Shown here: one piece after another, positions 44,753 to 53,780 of the stretch | Numbering within the stretch: position 1 is the stretch's first letter | Layout of the letters: every line of letters begins with the position of its first letter | DNA from: Mesorhizobium sp. NBSH29 | Lineage (GTDB): Bacteria; Pseudomonadota; Alphaproteobacteria; Rhizobiales; Rhizobiaceae | Assembly: GCF_015500055.1 (NCBI RefSeq) | Contig: NZ_CP045493.1 | Span: forward strand, 40,118-104,117 | Direction: 5' to 3' | Length of the DNA: 64,000 nucleotides | Position numbers and translations under genes: made by a program | The notes under the pieces: model-generated | Database searches by the model: none | Seen by the model: only the letters and a program-made list of their open reading frames with translations | What the model was told of the DNA's origin: nothing

Positions 44753-45610
44753 CTACAACAGTTTGAAGCGGTCTTTCATCTCGTCGGCGCGGACCCACGG
44801 GTCACCGGGCAGCTGCTCGATGAACGTCTCAAAGACGCGTCTGAATGCAAGTAGCGTCGACTCGTCTGAAATCAGTTCAGCCTGCGCGGCCGGCAATAGA
44901 GGCTTCATATCGGTCAGGAAGCGCGGTCGCGCGAGCTTGGCCAACACGCTCCTGCCCGATCGCCCGCGTGATCGCATTGCCCGACAGCCCGACATAACGC
45001 CCAAGCAAGTCGACGACTTTCGCGGAGTCGAGCCGTCGAATGTCTGAAGTGCATGGGCGAGGTCGTATAGGTCACGTCCCTTATCGCGCTGCAGGAGCGC
45101 CCGCAACTTGGTGGCGAGCATTTCCTCGCGCGAAAAGGTCGGCACCATCGTGTGGCCCACGAACCATGGATTATCGACGGCAAAAGGCAGGTCCAAGGGT
45201 GAATCAAACGCCTCGATCTCGCTGATATTGGTTTCCACCTTGAGCCGGATCGGCACGCCGCTGCCGTCCTCTGCTTCGACCCGAAAGCGCAGCTTCGGCG
45301 CGACGATGCTGGGGTCGTACTGCGCTTGACCGAGCCACGGTTGCAGGGCCGCGCGCAGCGCGTCTAGAACCGGCCCGATCGGACCAGCCGTTGTGCGCAC
45401 GAGATCGATGTCTTCCGAGTACCGCAAGGGCGTTGGAAAATGCAGCTTGTTGAGCGCGGTGCCACCGCGAAAGCGCACCGCCGTCCGCAGGAACGGGTCC
45501 TCGAAAAGGGCGACGATCGCCCGGCTAATGATCAAATCCTGCTCGACCTGGCGCGGGTCAGCCCAGGGGACAACGGTGCCCCAGGCGACGATATTCTGCG
45601 CCGGGATCAT
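44753..45610 (-). CDS. abiEii: AbiEii-type nucleotidyltransferase toxin, system 1
   Basis: 285 residues, ATG 45610 overlapping the antitoxin stop (ATGA). Nucleotidyltransferase motifs: VRFRGGTALNKLHF and RYSEDIDLVRTT (the GG/S and D-x-D of the fold), then REEMLATKLRALLQRDKGRD LYDLAH. A type IV toxin that adds nucleotides to an RNA or protein target. About 30 residues after HALQTFDGS are read out of the family frame; a shifted frame gives KVVDLLGRYVGLSGNAITRA, and the original frame resumes at VLAKLARPRFLTD. Two compensating indels thus alter an internal helix, which may weaken the protein. Confidence 0.85.
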   Translation of the reverse strand: MIPAQNIVAWGTVVPWADPRQVEQDLIISRAIVALFEDPFLRTAVRFRGGTALNKLHFPTPLRYSEDIDLVRTTAGPIGPVLDALRAALQPWLGQAQYDPSIVAPKLRFRVEAEDGSGVPIRLKVETNISEIEAFDSPLDLPFAVDNPWFVGHTMVPTFSREEMLATKLRALLQRDKGRDLYDLAHALQTFDGSTPRKSSTCLGVMSGCRAMRSRGRSGRSVLAKLARPRFLTDMKPLLPAAQAELISDESTLLAFRRVFETFIEQLPGDPWVRADEMKDRFKLL

Positions 45611-46434
45611 TCATCCACCTCGGGCATGCGGCGCACAATCACCTGCCAGCGCGGATCGCGTTCCTGCTCCGGGGGTGTGAAGTCGTGATCGCGTATCTCC
45701 GTGCGGTCCAGCTCCGTCCAGGAAAGCGGACAGCGAGCCGCGAGCGCCGTGTGCATGGGCGCGGCGCGCATGCCATGACCCAGCCTGTCTAGAAGATATC
45801 CGAGCCGCTGGACGACGGGACGCTCGGCGGCGGTCGAGAGCGCGGCCAGCTGCTCGCCGTCGATCTTCTCCCCAAGATCGGTGAGGACAGTGGCAATGTT
45901 ATCAAGGCCGCCAGCAGCACGCGGATAACGCAGCAGATCGAGCGCCGTCAGAGCGGGCCCGGACAGCCTCATTGTACCGGTGTCAGTCTTCCTCTCCTCG
46001 ATGCCGCCCGCGACCGCCGCCATGTCCTTGCGGTAGTAGAAGACGACAAGGTTGCGTCCGGCGCGGATTTTCGGCAAGCGCTTGCCGCTGACAACCTGAA
46101 ACTCCATGACCGCCTGATGGGTCGCCCCGTGCAACTCAGCCGCCTTGAGCAGGCCGACATAGTAAGCTTGGCCCTCATGGCGCATCAGGGCATCGATGTA
46201 CCAGTTCGGCGGCGGCGAGCCCCATGAGGCGAACTGCGGGGGGACGATGACGTAGAAATCTTGGCGGGGATTGAGAAGGTGATGCCGACGCTGCAGACGC
46301 TCGGCAGCGTCAAGCAGCGCCCCGCGTCCCACGCCCAAGGCCGCCTCGGCTTCGCCGCCGCTGAAGATCACCCGTCCTGCGGAAAGCAGGCTGGACATAT
46401 AGCTGGATAAGGCGGAACGCCGATCATGAATCAT
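45607..46434 (-). CDS. abiEi: AbiEi-type antitoxin/repressor, system 1
   Basis: 275 residues. N-terminal winged-HTH part (SSLLSAGRVIFSGGEAEAAL, GVGRGALLDAAERLQRR), then the AbiEi core PPQFASWGSPPPNWYIDALM, YYVGLLKAAELHGATHQAV and MRLSGPALTALDLLRYP. It represses the operon and counters the toxin. Stop and toxin start overlap. Direct repeats with a TGCGGA core upstream (46454 and 46518) are candidate operators. Confidence 0.88.
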   Translation of the reverse strand: MIHDRRSALSSYMSSLLSAGRVIFSGGEAEAALGVGRGALLDAAERLQRRHHLLNPRQDFYVIVPPQFASWGSPPPNWYIDALMRHEGQAYYVGLLKAAELHGATHQAVMEFQVVSGKRLPKIRAGRNLVVFYYRKDMAAVAGGIEERKTDTGTMRLSGPALTALDLLRYPRAAGGLDNIATVLTDLGEKIDGEQLAALSTAAERPVVQRLGYLLDRLGHGMRAAPMHTALAARCPLSWTELDRTEIRDHDFTPPEQERDPRWQVIVRRMPEVDE

Positions 46435-46734
46435 GTTCTATTATTCTCTCTAGATGCGGACTTTTCAACATGATTAATTCCGAGTGTGAAAAATTGTTTC
46501 CGTAAATCCGCGTTAGGTGCGGATATTTCATAATGAATATGTCGCCTCTCTTGCGATAAGCTCGCACTGATGTCGCCGTCGGCAGCGACCCAGGCCACTT
46601 CCTTCTTCCAAGGCAATTGGATGATGGAGGATGCATCCGGAACCGCAAAGAGATCGGGATTCGCGGGCGTCAGATCGAGCTGGGTCGCGAAACCCGCGAA
46701 ACTGGTGCGCCTGTTCGGCAGCTGAGCGGCGCGG
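46435..46734. promoter_or_regulatory. Promoter region of AbiE system 1
   Basis: 300 bp, AT-rich next to the antitoxin start. TGCGGACTTTTCA (46454-46466) and TGCGGATATTTCA (46518-46530) match at 11 of 13 positions, 64 bp apart. A related inverted copy (AAATCCGC) lies between them. These may be AbiEi binding sites. The part nearer the fic gene holds no supportable gene. Confidence 0.4.
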
Positions 46735-47922
46735 TCAGGTTTCCGGAAAGAGCTTCGGGAACAACGTATCGAGCGCGTCGGCGGGAAAGCGCAGCGATAC
46801 GGGCCCCTTGGGGGTGTCCGAAGCCAGCAGGCCGAGCGCGATCACCTCGTTGAACACCCTCCTTGCCGTTCGCTCCGGCAGGCCGGTGATGCGCGCGATC
46901 TCGCCGCGCTCGAATTCGCCGCGCATCAACGCTTCTTCCAGAAGACGGCCCGCCTCCGGCTTCAGCTCGCTTTGCGCGGCGTAGCCGCGCAGCCGCTTGG
47001 CCAGCGTGCCGAGATCGAACAGGCCGGACATGAACGTCACCTGGTCGAGGCAGACGCGCAGGAACCACAGCGTAAAGTCGTCCAACGCGCGCAGCGAGAG
47101 GGTGCCGCGCCCGTCGCGGTCGCCCTGACGCGGCATGTCGGCATGGTCCATCATGCTCTTGTAGTCCGTGCGGCTTTTCAGGCCACGCGCCAGGCCGCGC
47201 GAAATCGACCACAGGCCATGCGCGGCGATGCCGGCTTCATGCGCCATGGCATGGCTCATCAGGCGACTGACGCGGCCGTTGCCGTCCGGGAACGGGTGGA
47301 TGAAGTTGAAGCGGTGATGCGCCGCGGGGATGGCGAGAACGCGGCCTGCTTTGCCGAGCTTCGCAATGCGGTAGCGCGTCTCGAAATACTGCATGAACGC
47401 ATCCACGCGCGTGCTGGAGGGTGGCTCGTGCCGGCCAACCGCGACGTCGTGCTCGGGCTGCGAACGCCATTCCCCCGGCACCATCAGGAATTCGCGACCG
47501 GCGCCTTTGATGCGCAGCATCGGCTCCTCGGCATCGCGGTAAAACTCCGCATGCAGCCACCGGAGGAAATCGCAGGACGCGGGCTCAGGCAGCGTGCCGC
47601 CTGCGGCCAGCCGGTCGATCTCCGCTTGCAGCCGGACATGCGCCGCGGCTTCGAGCTGGAGGTTGCGCCGGTCCTCGTCCTGGTCAAACTGCCCCGCCAG
47701 CGCGCGCTCGATATCGCGCGGGCGTGTGTCGTGGCCTTCGATCAGGTTGCTATAATAGGTGTTCATGATATGCACGAGGTCGGCAAGGTTGGCGGCCGTG
47801 CGCGGGTGAAGGCGGCTGCCCAGCGTGGCCGATGCCGCGACAAGCTCCGCCAGCACGTCGGAGAGGATCTCGGACGTTTCTTCAAGCCGGGCGGGCTCGA
47901 TGCGTTGTACGGTTTCTTCCAT
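46735..47922 (-). CDS. Fic-domain protein with N-terminal inhibitory motif
   Basis: 395 residues. An N-terminal helix carries the autoinhibitory S-x-x-x-E-G-type motif ([12 protein letters not shown], about residue 58). The Fic core has the catalytic loop [16 protein letters not shown] (about 205-220) with His, and Gly/Asn/Arg for ATP binding; an AMPylation activity is expected. The C-terminal winged HTH ([20 protein letters not shown]) suggests autoregulation or DNA binding. It stands alone between two defence modules and could be an intramolecularly controlled toxin. Complete and intact. Confidence 0.92.
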   Translation of the reverse strand: MEETVQRIEPARLEETSEILSDVLAELVAASATLGSRLHPRTAANLADLVHIMNTYYSNLIEGHDTRPRDIERALAGQFDQDEDRRNLQLEAAAHVRLQAEIDRLAAGGTLPEPASCDFLRWLHAEFYRDAEEPMLRIKGAGREFLMVPGEWRSQPEHDVAVGRHEPPSSTRVDAFMQYFETRYRIAKLGKAGRVLAIPAAHHRFNFIHPFPDGNGRVSRLMSHAMAHEAGIAAHGLWSISRGLARGLKSRTDYKSMMDHADMPRQGDRDGRGTLSLRALDDFTLWFLRVCLDQVTFMSGLFDLGTLAKRLRGYAAQSELKPEAGRLLEEALMRGEFERGEIARITGLPERTARRVFNEVIALGLLASDTPKGPVSLRFPADALDTLFPKLFPET

Positions 47923-48265
47923 CGCGTGGCCGATCTATGTCTTTGCTAACTGCATAATCATAAACGCATATTGTTAATTTGCGAGAGAAATTGGCCGATG
48001 TTTTGGCCGATCTGCGCTTGGTCATGCTCCACTATGGATTCCGGCCGAAGAGGTGAGGCTGCAAGCCCTTGTGAGGGCAGCACAATCTAGCCCGCTTGAT
48101 GCATAGCGACCGGTTTTCGGCTGGCTGATCCGGCGATCTGGTCGTCCTGGTGGTGCGTTTTCACAACGTTGATCGGGCGCCGGCGGTGATCCGTCGTGAA
48201 GGAATGTGGGGTTTGCGGGTTGATGGGGACGGGTTCGTTTCGGGACGTCTGCGCCCCATCATTTA
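47923..48265. other. Gene-free stretch left of the Tni transposon
   Basis: 343 bp; AT-rich near the fic start (its promoter) and otherwise without a supportable gene. It does not continue the gene cut on the other side of the transposon. Confidence 0.4.
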
Positions 48266-48331
48266 TGTCACGTGTCGCTTGGCAGTTAAATGCAAAAATG
48301 CGGCGGTTTTGTCCAGAGTGGGCATTTAACT
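48266..48331 (+). repeat. Left end of Tni transposon with inverted binding-site pair
   Basis: Starts TGTCA. AGTTAAATGC at 48284-48293 recurs inverted at 48322-48331. Only 24 bp separate the inner copy from the tniQ stop. Confidence 0.6.
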
Positions 48332-48355
48332 ATGAGAATCTCCGCGATCAGATCC

Positions 48356-49222
48356 TCAAATTAGCTGCATCTGCGGAGTGACTCTCAAGCTGCTAGATCG
48401 AGCTATCATGCTCTCGGCGGCGTCAGTGAATCGGACTTTGTTGTCGCCCATCATGTGCCGACGCAGCATCCGGAGCATCTCTGGTCCGGCACGCTCGGCG
48501 ATAGCAACGCCTGCAAGCAGAGCTGGCCGCATGTAGAGTGGCAGGATCGGTTTTGCAGGGGTCGGGAGGTTCTCGTGTTCTGCGGCAACGACATCGTCGA
48601 GATCGGGAATGATGGCGCCGAGCACCCTGTAGCGCCAAAGCTCATGCTCACGCGGCAGAGGCCAGATCACTCTCCGCATCAGGAGAAGCCGTGCGATTTC
48701 GGTTGGCGATGTCCAGGTTCGGATGCCGCGTTCGGCTTCATCGTCGAGCAGCTTTTCACCACGCAGAGCCGCACGGTGATATTGCCGGAAGGGGGAGGGG
48801 AGCTCCCCATCGCCGAGCTCTCGCAGCAATGCTCCGCAATGCGGGCAGGTAATCCGCCACCCCAGCAGCTGGCTTCGCAGGATTGGTGCTGGTTCCGGGC
48901 CACCAGGGCTGCAAAGTGTACAGGTCTGAGCCGGCCTCGCGGCGATGAGCCGATGCGATGACTTCGGCACATTGATGAAGGTCATTAGACGCAAGACGGC
49001 CGATTCGATGGCGAACATGCTGGCGAGGCGGATTTCCTGATCGCTGCTCAAATGGAGATCGGCTGCTCGCAACGAGGGAACATCCGGCAAGCAATGTCGA
49101 AGCATGACGAGTGGTGGGATCGCGTAGAAGGCGGCATGGCGACTGATCCAGGACGACAGAAGCTCGTCCCAATGGGGCGGTAAAACCACCGGTAGACGGC
49201 GCAAAACTGTTTCGTTTATCAT
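48356..49222 (-). CDS. tniQ: TniQ-family target-selection protein
   Basis: 288 residues; the ATG overlaps the tniB stop. The N-terminal TniQ domain (LPPHWDELLSSWISRHAAFY, then PPLVMLRHCLPDVPSL) is followed by a zinc ribbon with TCTLC and ITCPHCGALLREL. TniQ/TnsD proteins help choose the insertion site by binding target DNA and the TniB ATPase. Short for the family, as in Tn5053-type elements. The zinc ligands look complete. Confidence 0.9.
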   Translation of the reverse strand: MINETVLRRLPVVLPPHWDELLSSWISRHAAFYAIPPLVMLRHCLPDVPSLRAADLHLSSDQEIRLASMFAIESAVLRLMTFINVPKSSHRLIAARPAQTCTLCSPGGPEPAPILRSQLLGWRITCPHCGALLRELGDGELPSPFRQYHRAALRGEKLLDDEAERGIRTWTSPTEIARLLLMRRVIWPLPREHELWRYRVLGAIIPDLDDVVAAEHENLPTPAKPILPLYMRPALLAGVAIAERAGPEMLRMLRRHMMGDNKVRFTDAAESMIARSSSLRVTPQMQLI

Positions 49223-50100
49223 GCGAATGCCGCCTCGGCCTCGAACTCCGGCTCCCAGTTTTCGACAGCATCGTCTGCAATATGCTCTCGGCCGCCTTCG
49301 ATCGCGTCAACCGCGAGATCGTTGATCATGTGGAAGATGCTGGCGGTGATCCCCTCGGTGATCTGTAGAATCCGCCGCAGTGATTTCGGCGTGAGCACCG
49401 AGGGTCGACGCAGCGGCGTATTGCGCAGGATCGACGCCACCAGCGTCTCGAACTGCTCGTTCGCGGCCCACCTGCTCAAGGTGAACTGCTCGAATCGGCG
49501 TGCAAGCTGGACGTCGCCACCGATCGCTTCGCGCGCGTCGTTGACGCCGAAGCAGACAAGCGAGATCTGTAGGCGGTTGCTCAGGAAGCGCAGCGTGTTC
49601 AGGACGATCCGCTGCTCGCGATAAGTTCCGGCGAGGATGTTGTGCACTTCGTCGATTACCAGCACCTGCACGCCGATGGCTTCCATGATGCGTAGCGCCG
49701 CCTGCTCCATCTGGGCGATGTCGGCGCGCGGTCGTTGCGGCGCGCCGAGAAGGGTGAGCAGTTCGGCATAGAAGCGCCGCTCGCCAGGTCGGCTGGTCAT
49801 TTCCATCGCGAGCACTGGCGTCTTCAGCGTGCCTGTCAGCGGGTTGAAACTCGGCGGGTGCTCATCGCGGAAGCGCTTCATGATCATGGTTTTGCCCATG
49901 CCGCTGTCACCATAGATCGCGACCGAAGGCATCCGTGTGCCTCGCGGATGGTCGAGCAGACGATTGAGCCGGTCGAGGGCTTGCTTGGCCCGCGGGTAAA
50001 GTACCCAGCGGCGAGATCGTATCGCCCGAATACGTCGCTCGTCCATTTCTACGAGCAGCGAAGCGGCGTTTGCGGTCAGGTGAGAGACATCATCGTTCAT
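49219..50100 (-). CDS. tniB: TniB/TnsC-family AAA ATPase
   Basis: 293 residues. Walker A in VAIYGDSGMGKTMIMKRFRD (about residue 60), Walker B in VQVLVIDEVHNILAG (about 145), sensor-type SLVCFGVNDAREAIGG. It forms the ATP-dependent link between target selector TniQ and the transposase. Twelve bp separate it from tniA, and it overlaps tniQ by four. Confidence 0.92.
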   Translation of the reverse strand: MNDDVSHLTANAASLLVEMDERRIRAIRSRRWVLYPRAKQALDRLNRLLDHPRGTRMPSVAIYGDSGMGKTMIMKRFRDEHPPSFNPLTGTLKTPVLAMEMTSRPGERRFYAELLTLLGAPQRPRADIAQMEQAALRIMEAIGVQVLVIDEVHNILAGTYREQRIVLNTLRFLSNRLQISLVCFGVNDAREAIGGDVQLARRFEQFTLSRWAANEQFETLVASILRNTPLRRPSVLTPKSLRRILQITEGITASIFHMINDLAVDAIEGGREHIADDAVENWEPEFEAEAAFA

Positions 50101-50112
50101 ATTTACTCCAGC

Positions 50113-51726
50113 TCAATCTGTATCCTCGACAAAGGGTACAGGTTTGCTGGAGTCGACGCCGCGGAGCGAGCCCCATCCCCGATCATCCACCTTCGATTTC
50201 GAGGAAGCCTTCCCGCGCCGCGCGGCCGCTGTCTTTCTGGTCGCCGCTTCAATCAGCTCGCGCTGCGCGATTGCTGTGCGGACGATGGTGCGGGTATCGA
50301 CTTCACGGCGGCCTTTCGCAAGCAGGGTGCGTCGGGCGGTCACCGCCTCGTGCAGTGTTATCGAAGGCAGGGTCACATCGGCATAGCGGGCTTCCACAAA
50401 ATTCCCCGACGGCCGTCGCACGAAGACGCGCGCCATGTCGCGGGGGTCATATTTGACAAGCAGTCGCCGGTCCGAACGCCCGACGTCGGCGCTGAGAGCG
50501 GCCGACCAATAACGCAGGCCGAACAGGTGAATGCCCGTCGGCCGCAGGGTTCGCTCCTCTTCGGGCAGGAATGTCAACCAGAAGCGCAGTCGATCCTTTG
50601 GCAGCCGAAGGGGGATCTTACCTTCGTGGTCCCGCCAGACTGCAAGCGGCGGGCGACCGAGGCTGCTGTGAATCGACTGATGGTAGGATCCCACGATGTC
50701 CAGGGCGAGATAATGCTCAAGCTCCCGCAGTGTCAGCGCCGCGTGCCGCTTCGAGTCATACTCGCCAAGCTCCTGTTCGTTACTGAATGTCGTCCCAGGC
50801 AGCAGATGCAGCTTTCCCATCTGCGTTCCGATCAGCCGCTCGATATGACCGCCGAAGCGTGGCTCGCCCGGTGGCCGCCATTCGATCGCAACGCTGGCAT
50901 CCTGGCACCCTCTCTTGAATGCACGGCTACGGAAGTCGGCGCCGTTGTCGACGTGCAGCAAGTCCGGCAGGCCGGCGACAGGCCACGGTTCCGTAATCTC
51001 GCGTTCCCGCAGCCATGCCGACTTGTCGAAAACCGAGTGCAACAGGCAAAGGCTTGTTGATAACCGGGACGGTGCATCCATCGTGAGGTAGAAACCGGTG
51101 ACCATCCGGCTGCACACATCCATCGCCAACGTCAGCCACGGCCGGCCAACGGGTTGCCGGTTCTCCTCATCGACCACAAAGACGTCGGCCTTGGTATGAT
51201 CGATCTGGACGATCTTCAGGGGGCGGGAAGCGCCAAGGGCTCCAGGAACAGCGGTGGTCGCCTTCACGATCTTCTGTTCGCCACGCCGTTTGGCGCGTTT
51301 TTGCAGGTCGATGTCCCGGAGGCGAGCCACGATCGTTCGGCGATGCGGCGGCTTCACCCCGACCGAGATGCAGTTCGTCTGCACATCTCGCACCAGTTGC
51401 GATACCGTCGGCCGGGTCCGCTTCAGGTAGTAAGCTGTGATCGTTGACCGGACGATTTGCTCTCGTTGATCGTCCAGAACACGATGGCCCTCCGGCCGTC
51501 CGCGCTTGCGACCTACCAGCGAAAGCACGGTCCCGCCGCTGCGGAACAGTTTGATCAGTCTGTACGCCGTCGCTTGGCTGACTTCCATCTCAGCAGCAAG
51601 TTCGGCAACCTGTGCCGCCGTCGCGTTGCCGGTCCGGCCTTTCAGGAATTCTCGGATCGCATCCGCCCGCCGGCACGCTTCGTCCCAAAGCGCCTCGTCA
51701 ATCTCGTCAGGGAATGGATCGTTCAT
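50113..51726 (-). CDS. tniA: TniA/TnsB-type DDE transposase
   Basis: 537 residues. N-terminal HTH (MEVSQATAYRLIKLFRSGG) and linker, then the RNase H-like core with Asp in KIVQIDHTKADVFVVD, Asp in LLHVDNGADFRSRAF and Glu in GGHIERLIGTQMGKLHLLPG. The C-terminal Mu-transposase-like beta barrel and tail follow. It recognises the terminal repeats and joins the ends. The start is 42 bp inside the first right-end repeat. Intact. Confidence 0.93.
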   Translation of the reverse strand: MNDPFPDEIDEALWDEACRRADAIREFLKGRTGNATAAQVAELAAEMEVSQATAYRLIKLFRSGGTVLSLVGRKRGRPEGHRVLDDQREQIVRSTITAYYLKRTRPTVSQLVRDVQTNCISVGVKPPHRRTIVARLRDIDLQKRAKRRGEQKIVKATTAVPGALGASRPLKIVQIDHTKADVFVVDEENRQPVGRPWLTLAMDVCSRMVTGFYLTMDAPSRLSTSLCLLHSVFDKSAWLREREITEPWPVAGLPDLLHVDNGADFRSRAFKRGCQDASVAIEWRPPGEPRFGGHIERLIGTQMGKLHLLPGTTFSNEQELGEYDSKRHAALTLRELEHYLALDIVGSYHQSIHSSLGRPPLAVWRDHEGKIPLRLPKDRLRFWLTFLPEEERTLRPTGIHLFGLRYWSAALSADVGRSDRRLLVKYDPRDMARVFVRRPSGNFVEARYADVTLPSITLHEAVTARRTLLAKGRREVDTRTIVRTAIAQRELIEAATRKTAAARRGKASSKSKVDDRGWGSLRGVDSSKPVPFVEDTD

Positions 51727-51767
51727 GGTACGCCCGCGAGCAAAAACACCGCGAGCTGCTTTCTCAC

Positions 51768-51890
51768 ATTAAGTGACAAAACCCAAGGTGCATTATCAAA
51801 TTACCTGCCCATTCGCAAATTAAGTGCTCACGCAACATATTGAAATCGTTTGCATAGCATTATCATTATTAAGTGCCAAGCAACATGACC
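51768..51890 (-). repeat. Right end of Tni transposon, three spaced repeats
   Basis: ATTAAGTG occurs at 51768, 51819 and 51868 in the same orientation, spaced 51 and 49 bp. The outermost copy extends to GCCAAGCAACATGACC, the counterpart of the left end. Such arrays are the usual TnsB/TniA binding sites. Confidence 0.65.
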
Positions 51891-52050
51891 TGAAATTGTC
51901 GACCAACCATGCCAGATGCTGAGCCGGCAGCTCGATAGGCGGCATCTTCAAGCGAGCCAACGCGCGCTGAATGGTCTCGTCGTACATATTATCGTTGGTC
52001 GGAATGGGTCCGTAGTTTCGAAGAAACCGGATCCAGTTGTTGGTCGGCAT
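51891..52050 (-). pseudogene. 5' fragment of an unrecognised gene cut by the transposon
   Basis: ATG 52050, GGGGGGAT just upstream. The frame MPTNNWIRFLRNYGPIPTND then NMYDETIQRALARLKMPPIE and HLAWLVDNFRS is protein-like up to the transposon end and then runs into transposon bases. The N-terminus looks like a soluble, conserved protein; I cannot name the family. The remainder is not on the far side of the transposon. Confidence 0.45.
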
Positions 52051-52300
52051 GCGCTATCCCCCCACGACTGCCGCCTTGCGCTGACGACCGTCCTGGAATT
52101 CCAGTGCAGCCCCATGAAAATCAGTCAGTTGCAGACTACTGTAGAACTCGTGAAACGCAACAATACAACCCGAATGCTGCCGCGGATCGCCTCTCTCTCG
52201 AGCAGCAGGTTTCGCCCGTTCAGTTCCTTTCGCGCTGCCAGCGAGGCCGGAGTATGGTGGGCGATTGAAGGCCGGTGCACCAAACAGAAAGCGTGTGACG

Positions 52301-52800
52301 ATGATTCCTGAATCAGCCGGCGCCACGCCCTACGGCATTTTCCTCTTGGCGGACGACTACCTGTCTGCCGCCAAGCTCGCCTTTGGGGATCCGAAGATCG
52401 GCACCGGGCCGGTGCGATTGATGAGCTATCATGCGGCTGAGCTCTTCCTCAAAACCTACATGCGGTCCGCCGGGGAAACCGTTGATGCCTTGCGGGCCTT
52501 GGGCCATGACCTCGAGAGGATGGTCGTTCGCGCCAAAGCGCTGGGGCTGAAACTGCCCGCCCAGATTTTGGCCCAGTCCCGCAAGCTGACGGCAAATACG
52601 ACTACGTGCGGGCACGCTACGTGGTGGTCCGAGAGACCACCGACATCTCCGACGAGAGCGTTCTTCGATACTGTCGGACGATTAGGTCGAGCGTCATCAA
52701 GGCGCTCAATATGGACGAGCAAGGTGTGCCCCAAGGTCAGCATTGGCTTGGCGCCCTGCCACCCGATTATCCGAAAGAAATGCCGACAGAGTCGCCATGA
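52301..52800 (+). pseudogene. HEPN-domain protein with a one-base frameshift
   Basis: ATG 52301. The first 95 codons give an all-helical HEPN-like fold (YGIFLLADDYLSAAKLAF, then VRLMSYHAAELFLKTYMRSA, ALRALGHDLERMVVRAKALG). Near 52590 the frame is lost by one base. The correct continuation YDYVRARYVVVRETTDISDE, then LGALPPDYPKEMPTESP, ends at TGA 52800. HEPN proteins are often RNases or partners in toxin and defence systems. The classical R-x4-6-H motif is not evident. The gap before it (52051-52300) holds no supportable gene. Confidence 0.7.
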
Positions 52801-52907
52801 CCCACGGGATTCTCGCAGAGAGTGCCGAAGCAAGGGTTCGTCCGAACCGAGGACATGGTTCAAACGTCGTAACAAAGCAATTGCCGACTGCAGCGCGTTG
52901 ATTAAGC

Positions 52908-53780
52908 ATGAGCGATAGCAAGGAAACTTCGAGCGGCAACGATCGTCCCGGCGCGACTGCGGCATTTCCGTATGACCGTATGACGGTCGAGCGGTTTCGG
53001 CGGACCTTTCCTCGCGCCCGCTGGAATGATGATCTGAAGGCGTGGTTCGTCCCGGGCAAAATCGCCGCGCAGCGTTTCGATCGATGGCTCCAACGAGAGC
53101 GTTCTCAGACTGAAACGCATGCCGACCTCAAAGGGCGCGACGCCTTTGCCTTTGACCCCATCGTCTCGAAGTACCTTCTGCGCCTAGATGATCATTTGGA
53201 AGTGGTGACCCCCTATTCCCGTACTGTCGTTGACGAGATGCGCGAGGTGCCGTTTGCCGCTTGGGATGGCGACCGCCGTGCGTGGACGGTGCCGTACCGG
53301 TCATATGACGCTCTACGCCGGCACTGGAGCCGAATCGAGGAGGCAGCCATCCGCAACGAGCCGGAACAGCGCAAGAAGCGCCGAGAGGCTAGTCGCGGGT
53401 CGGAAAAAGAACGAGCCGCGCGTGCCCGCGCCACCGAACGCCGCCGCCGCCGCTATCCGCTTGATCCCGAGAACCTGCCGCCCTTTGGCCGGCCGGTTAT
53501 GACGTCTACATATGGCGTGGTCGTTTTCGTCGGGTGCGATGGCGAGCCGGTCGATCCAGAGATCATTGGCACCTCTTACGCCGATGTCCCAATCTCATCC
53601 GACAGCGTTTGGGGACAATGGCGCCCGGCTACACTCGCCGAACTTGTGAAAACTTGGCCCTCGCGTCCCGGGTCGAAGATTGAACACGGGATCTGGAGGC
53701 AGCCCACGATCGACGAGTTACGCGTGGCAAGAAAGACTGCCGCCAGCAGGGAGCGACAACGCTCTAGCACGGGCGCCTAA
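52908..53780 (+). CDS. HARP-like repeat protein of unknown function
   Basis: 290 residues. Two similar units, FPYDRMTVERFRRTFPRARW with NDDLKAWFVPG (about 20-65) and VTPYSRTVVDEMREVPFAAW with DGDRRAWTVPYRSYDALRRHW (about 100-145), match the pattern of the HARP module of SMARCAL1-type helicases: PY(S/D)xxxVxxMRxxPxAxWDxxxKxWxVP. No helicase follows; instead a basic coiled stretch (about 150-185) and a C-terminal domain with STYGVVVFVGCDGEPVDPE. HARP modules bind branched DNA, so a DNA-end or fork-binding role is possible. It converges with the second AbiE operon (4-bp overlap of stops). Confidence 0.65.
   Translation: MSDSKETSSGNDRPGATAAFPYDRMTVERFRRTFPRARWNDDLKAWFVPGKIAAQRFDRWLQRERSQTETHADLKGRDAFAFDPIVSKYLLRLDDHLEVVTPYSRTVVDEMREVPFAAWDGDRRAWTVPYRSYDALRRHWSRIEEAAIRNEPEQRKKRREASRGSEKERAARARATERRRRRYPLDPENLPPFGRPVMTSTYGVVVFVGCDGEPVDPEIIGTSYADVPISSDSVWGQWRPATLAELVKTWPSRPGSKIEHGIWRQPTIDELRVARKTAASRERQRSSTGA

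Larger units (their letters stand above)
48266..51890 (-). mobile_element. Minimal TniA-TniB-TniQ (Tn5053/Tn7-like) transposon
   Basis: 3.6 kb containing only tniA, tniB and tniQ on one strand, with no resolvase and no cargo. Related sequences close both sides: TGTCACGTGTCGCTTGGCAG on the left, and on the right the reverse complement of GGTCATGTTGCTTGGCACTT. Internal repeats typical of transposase-binding ends lie within each. No 5-bp duplication is seen and the right terminus lacks a clean TGTCA, so the right limit is approximate. It interrupts or abuts the gene fragment at 51891. Confidence 0.75.

Noticed and set aside
51768..51890. CRISPR or iteron array at the spaced ATTAAGTG repeats
   Set aside because: Three short copies next to a tniA gene, matched by related sequence at the other end; explained as transposase binding sites.
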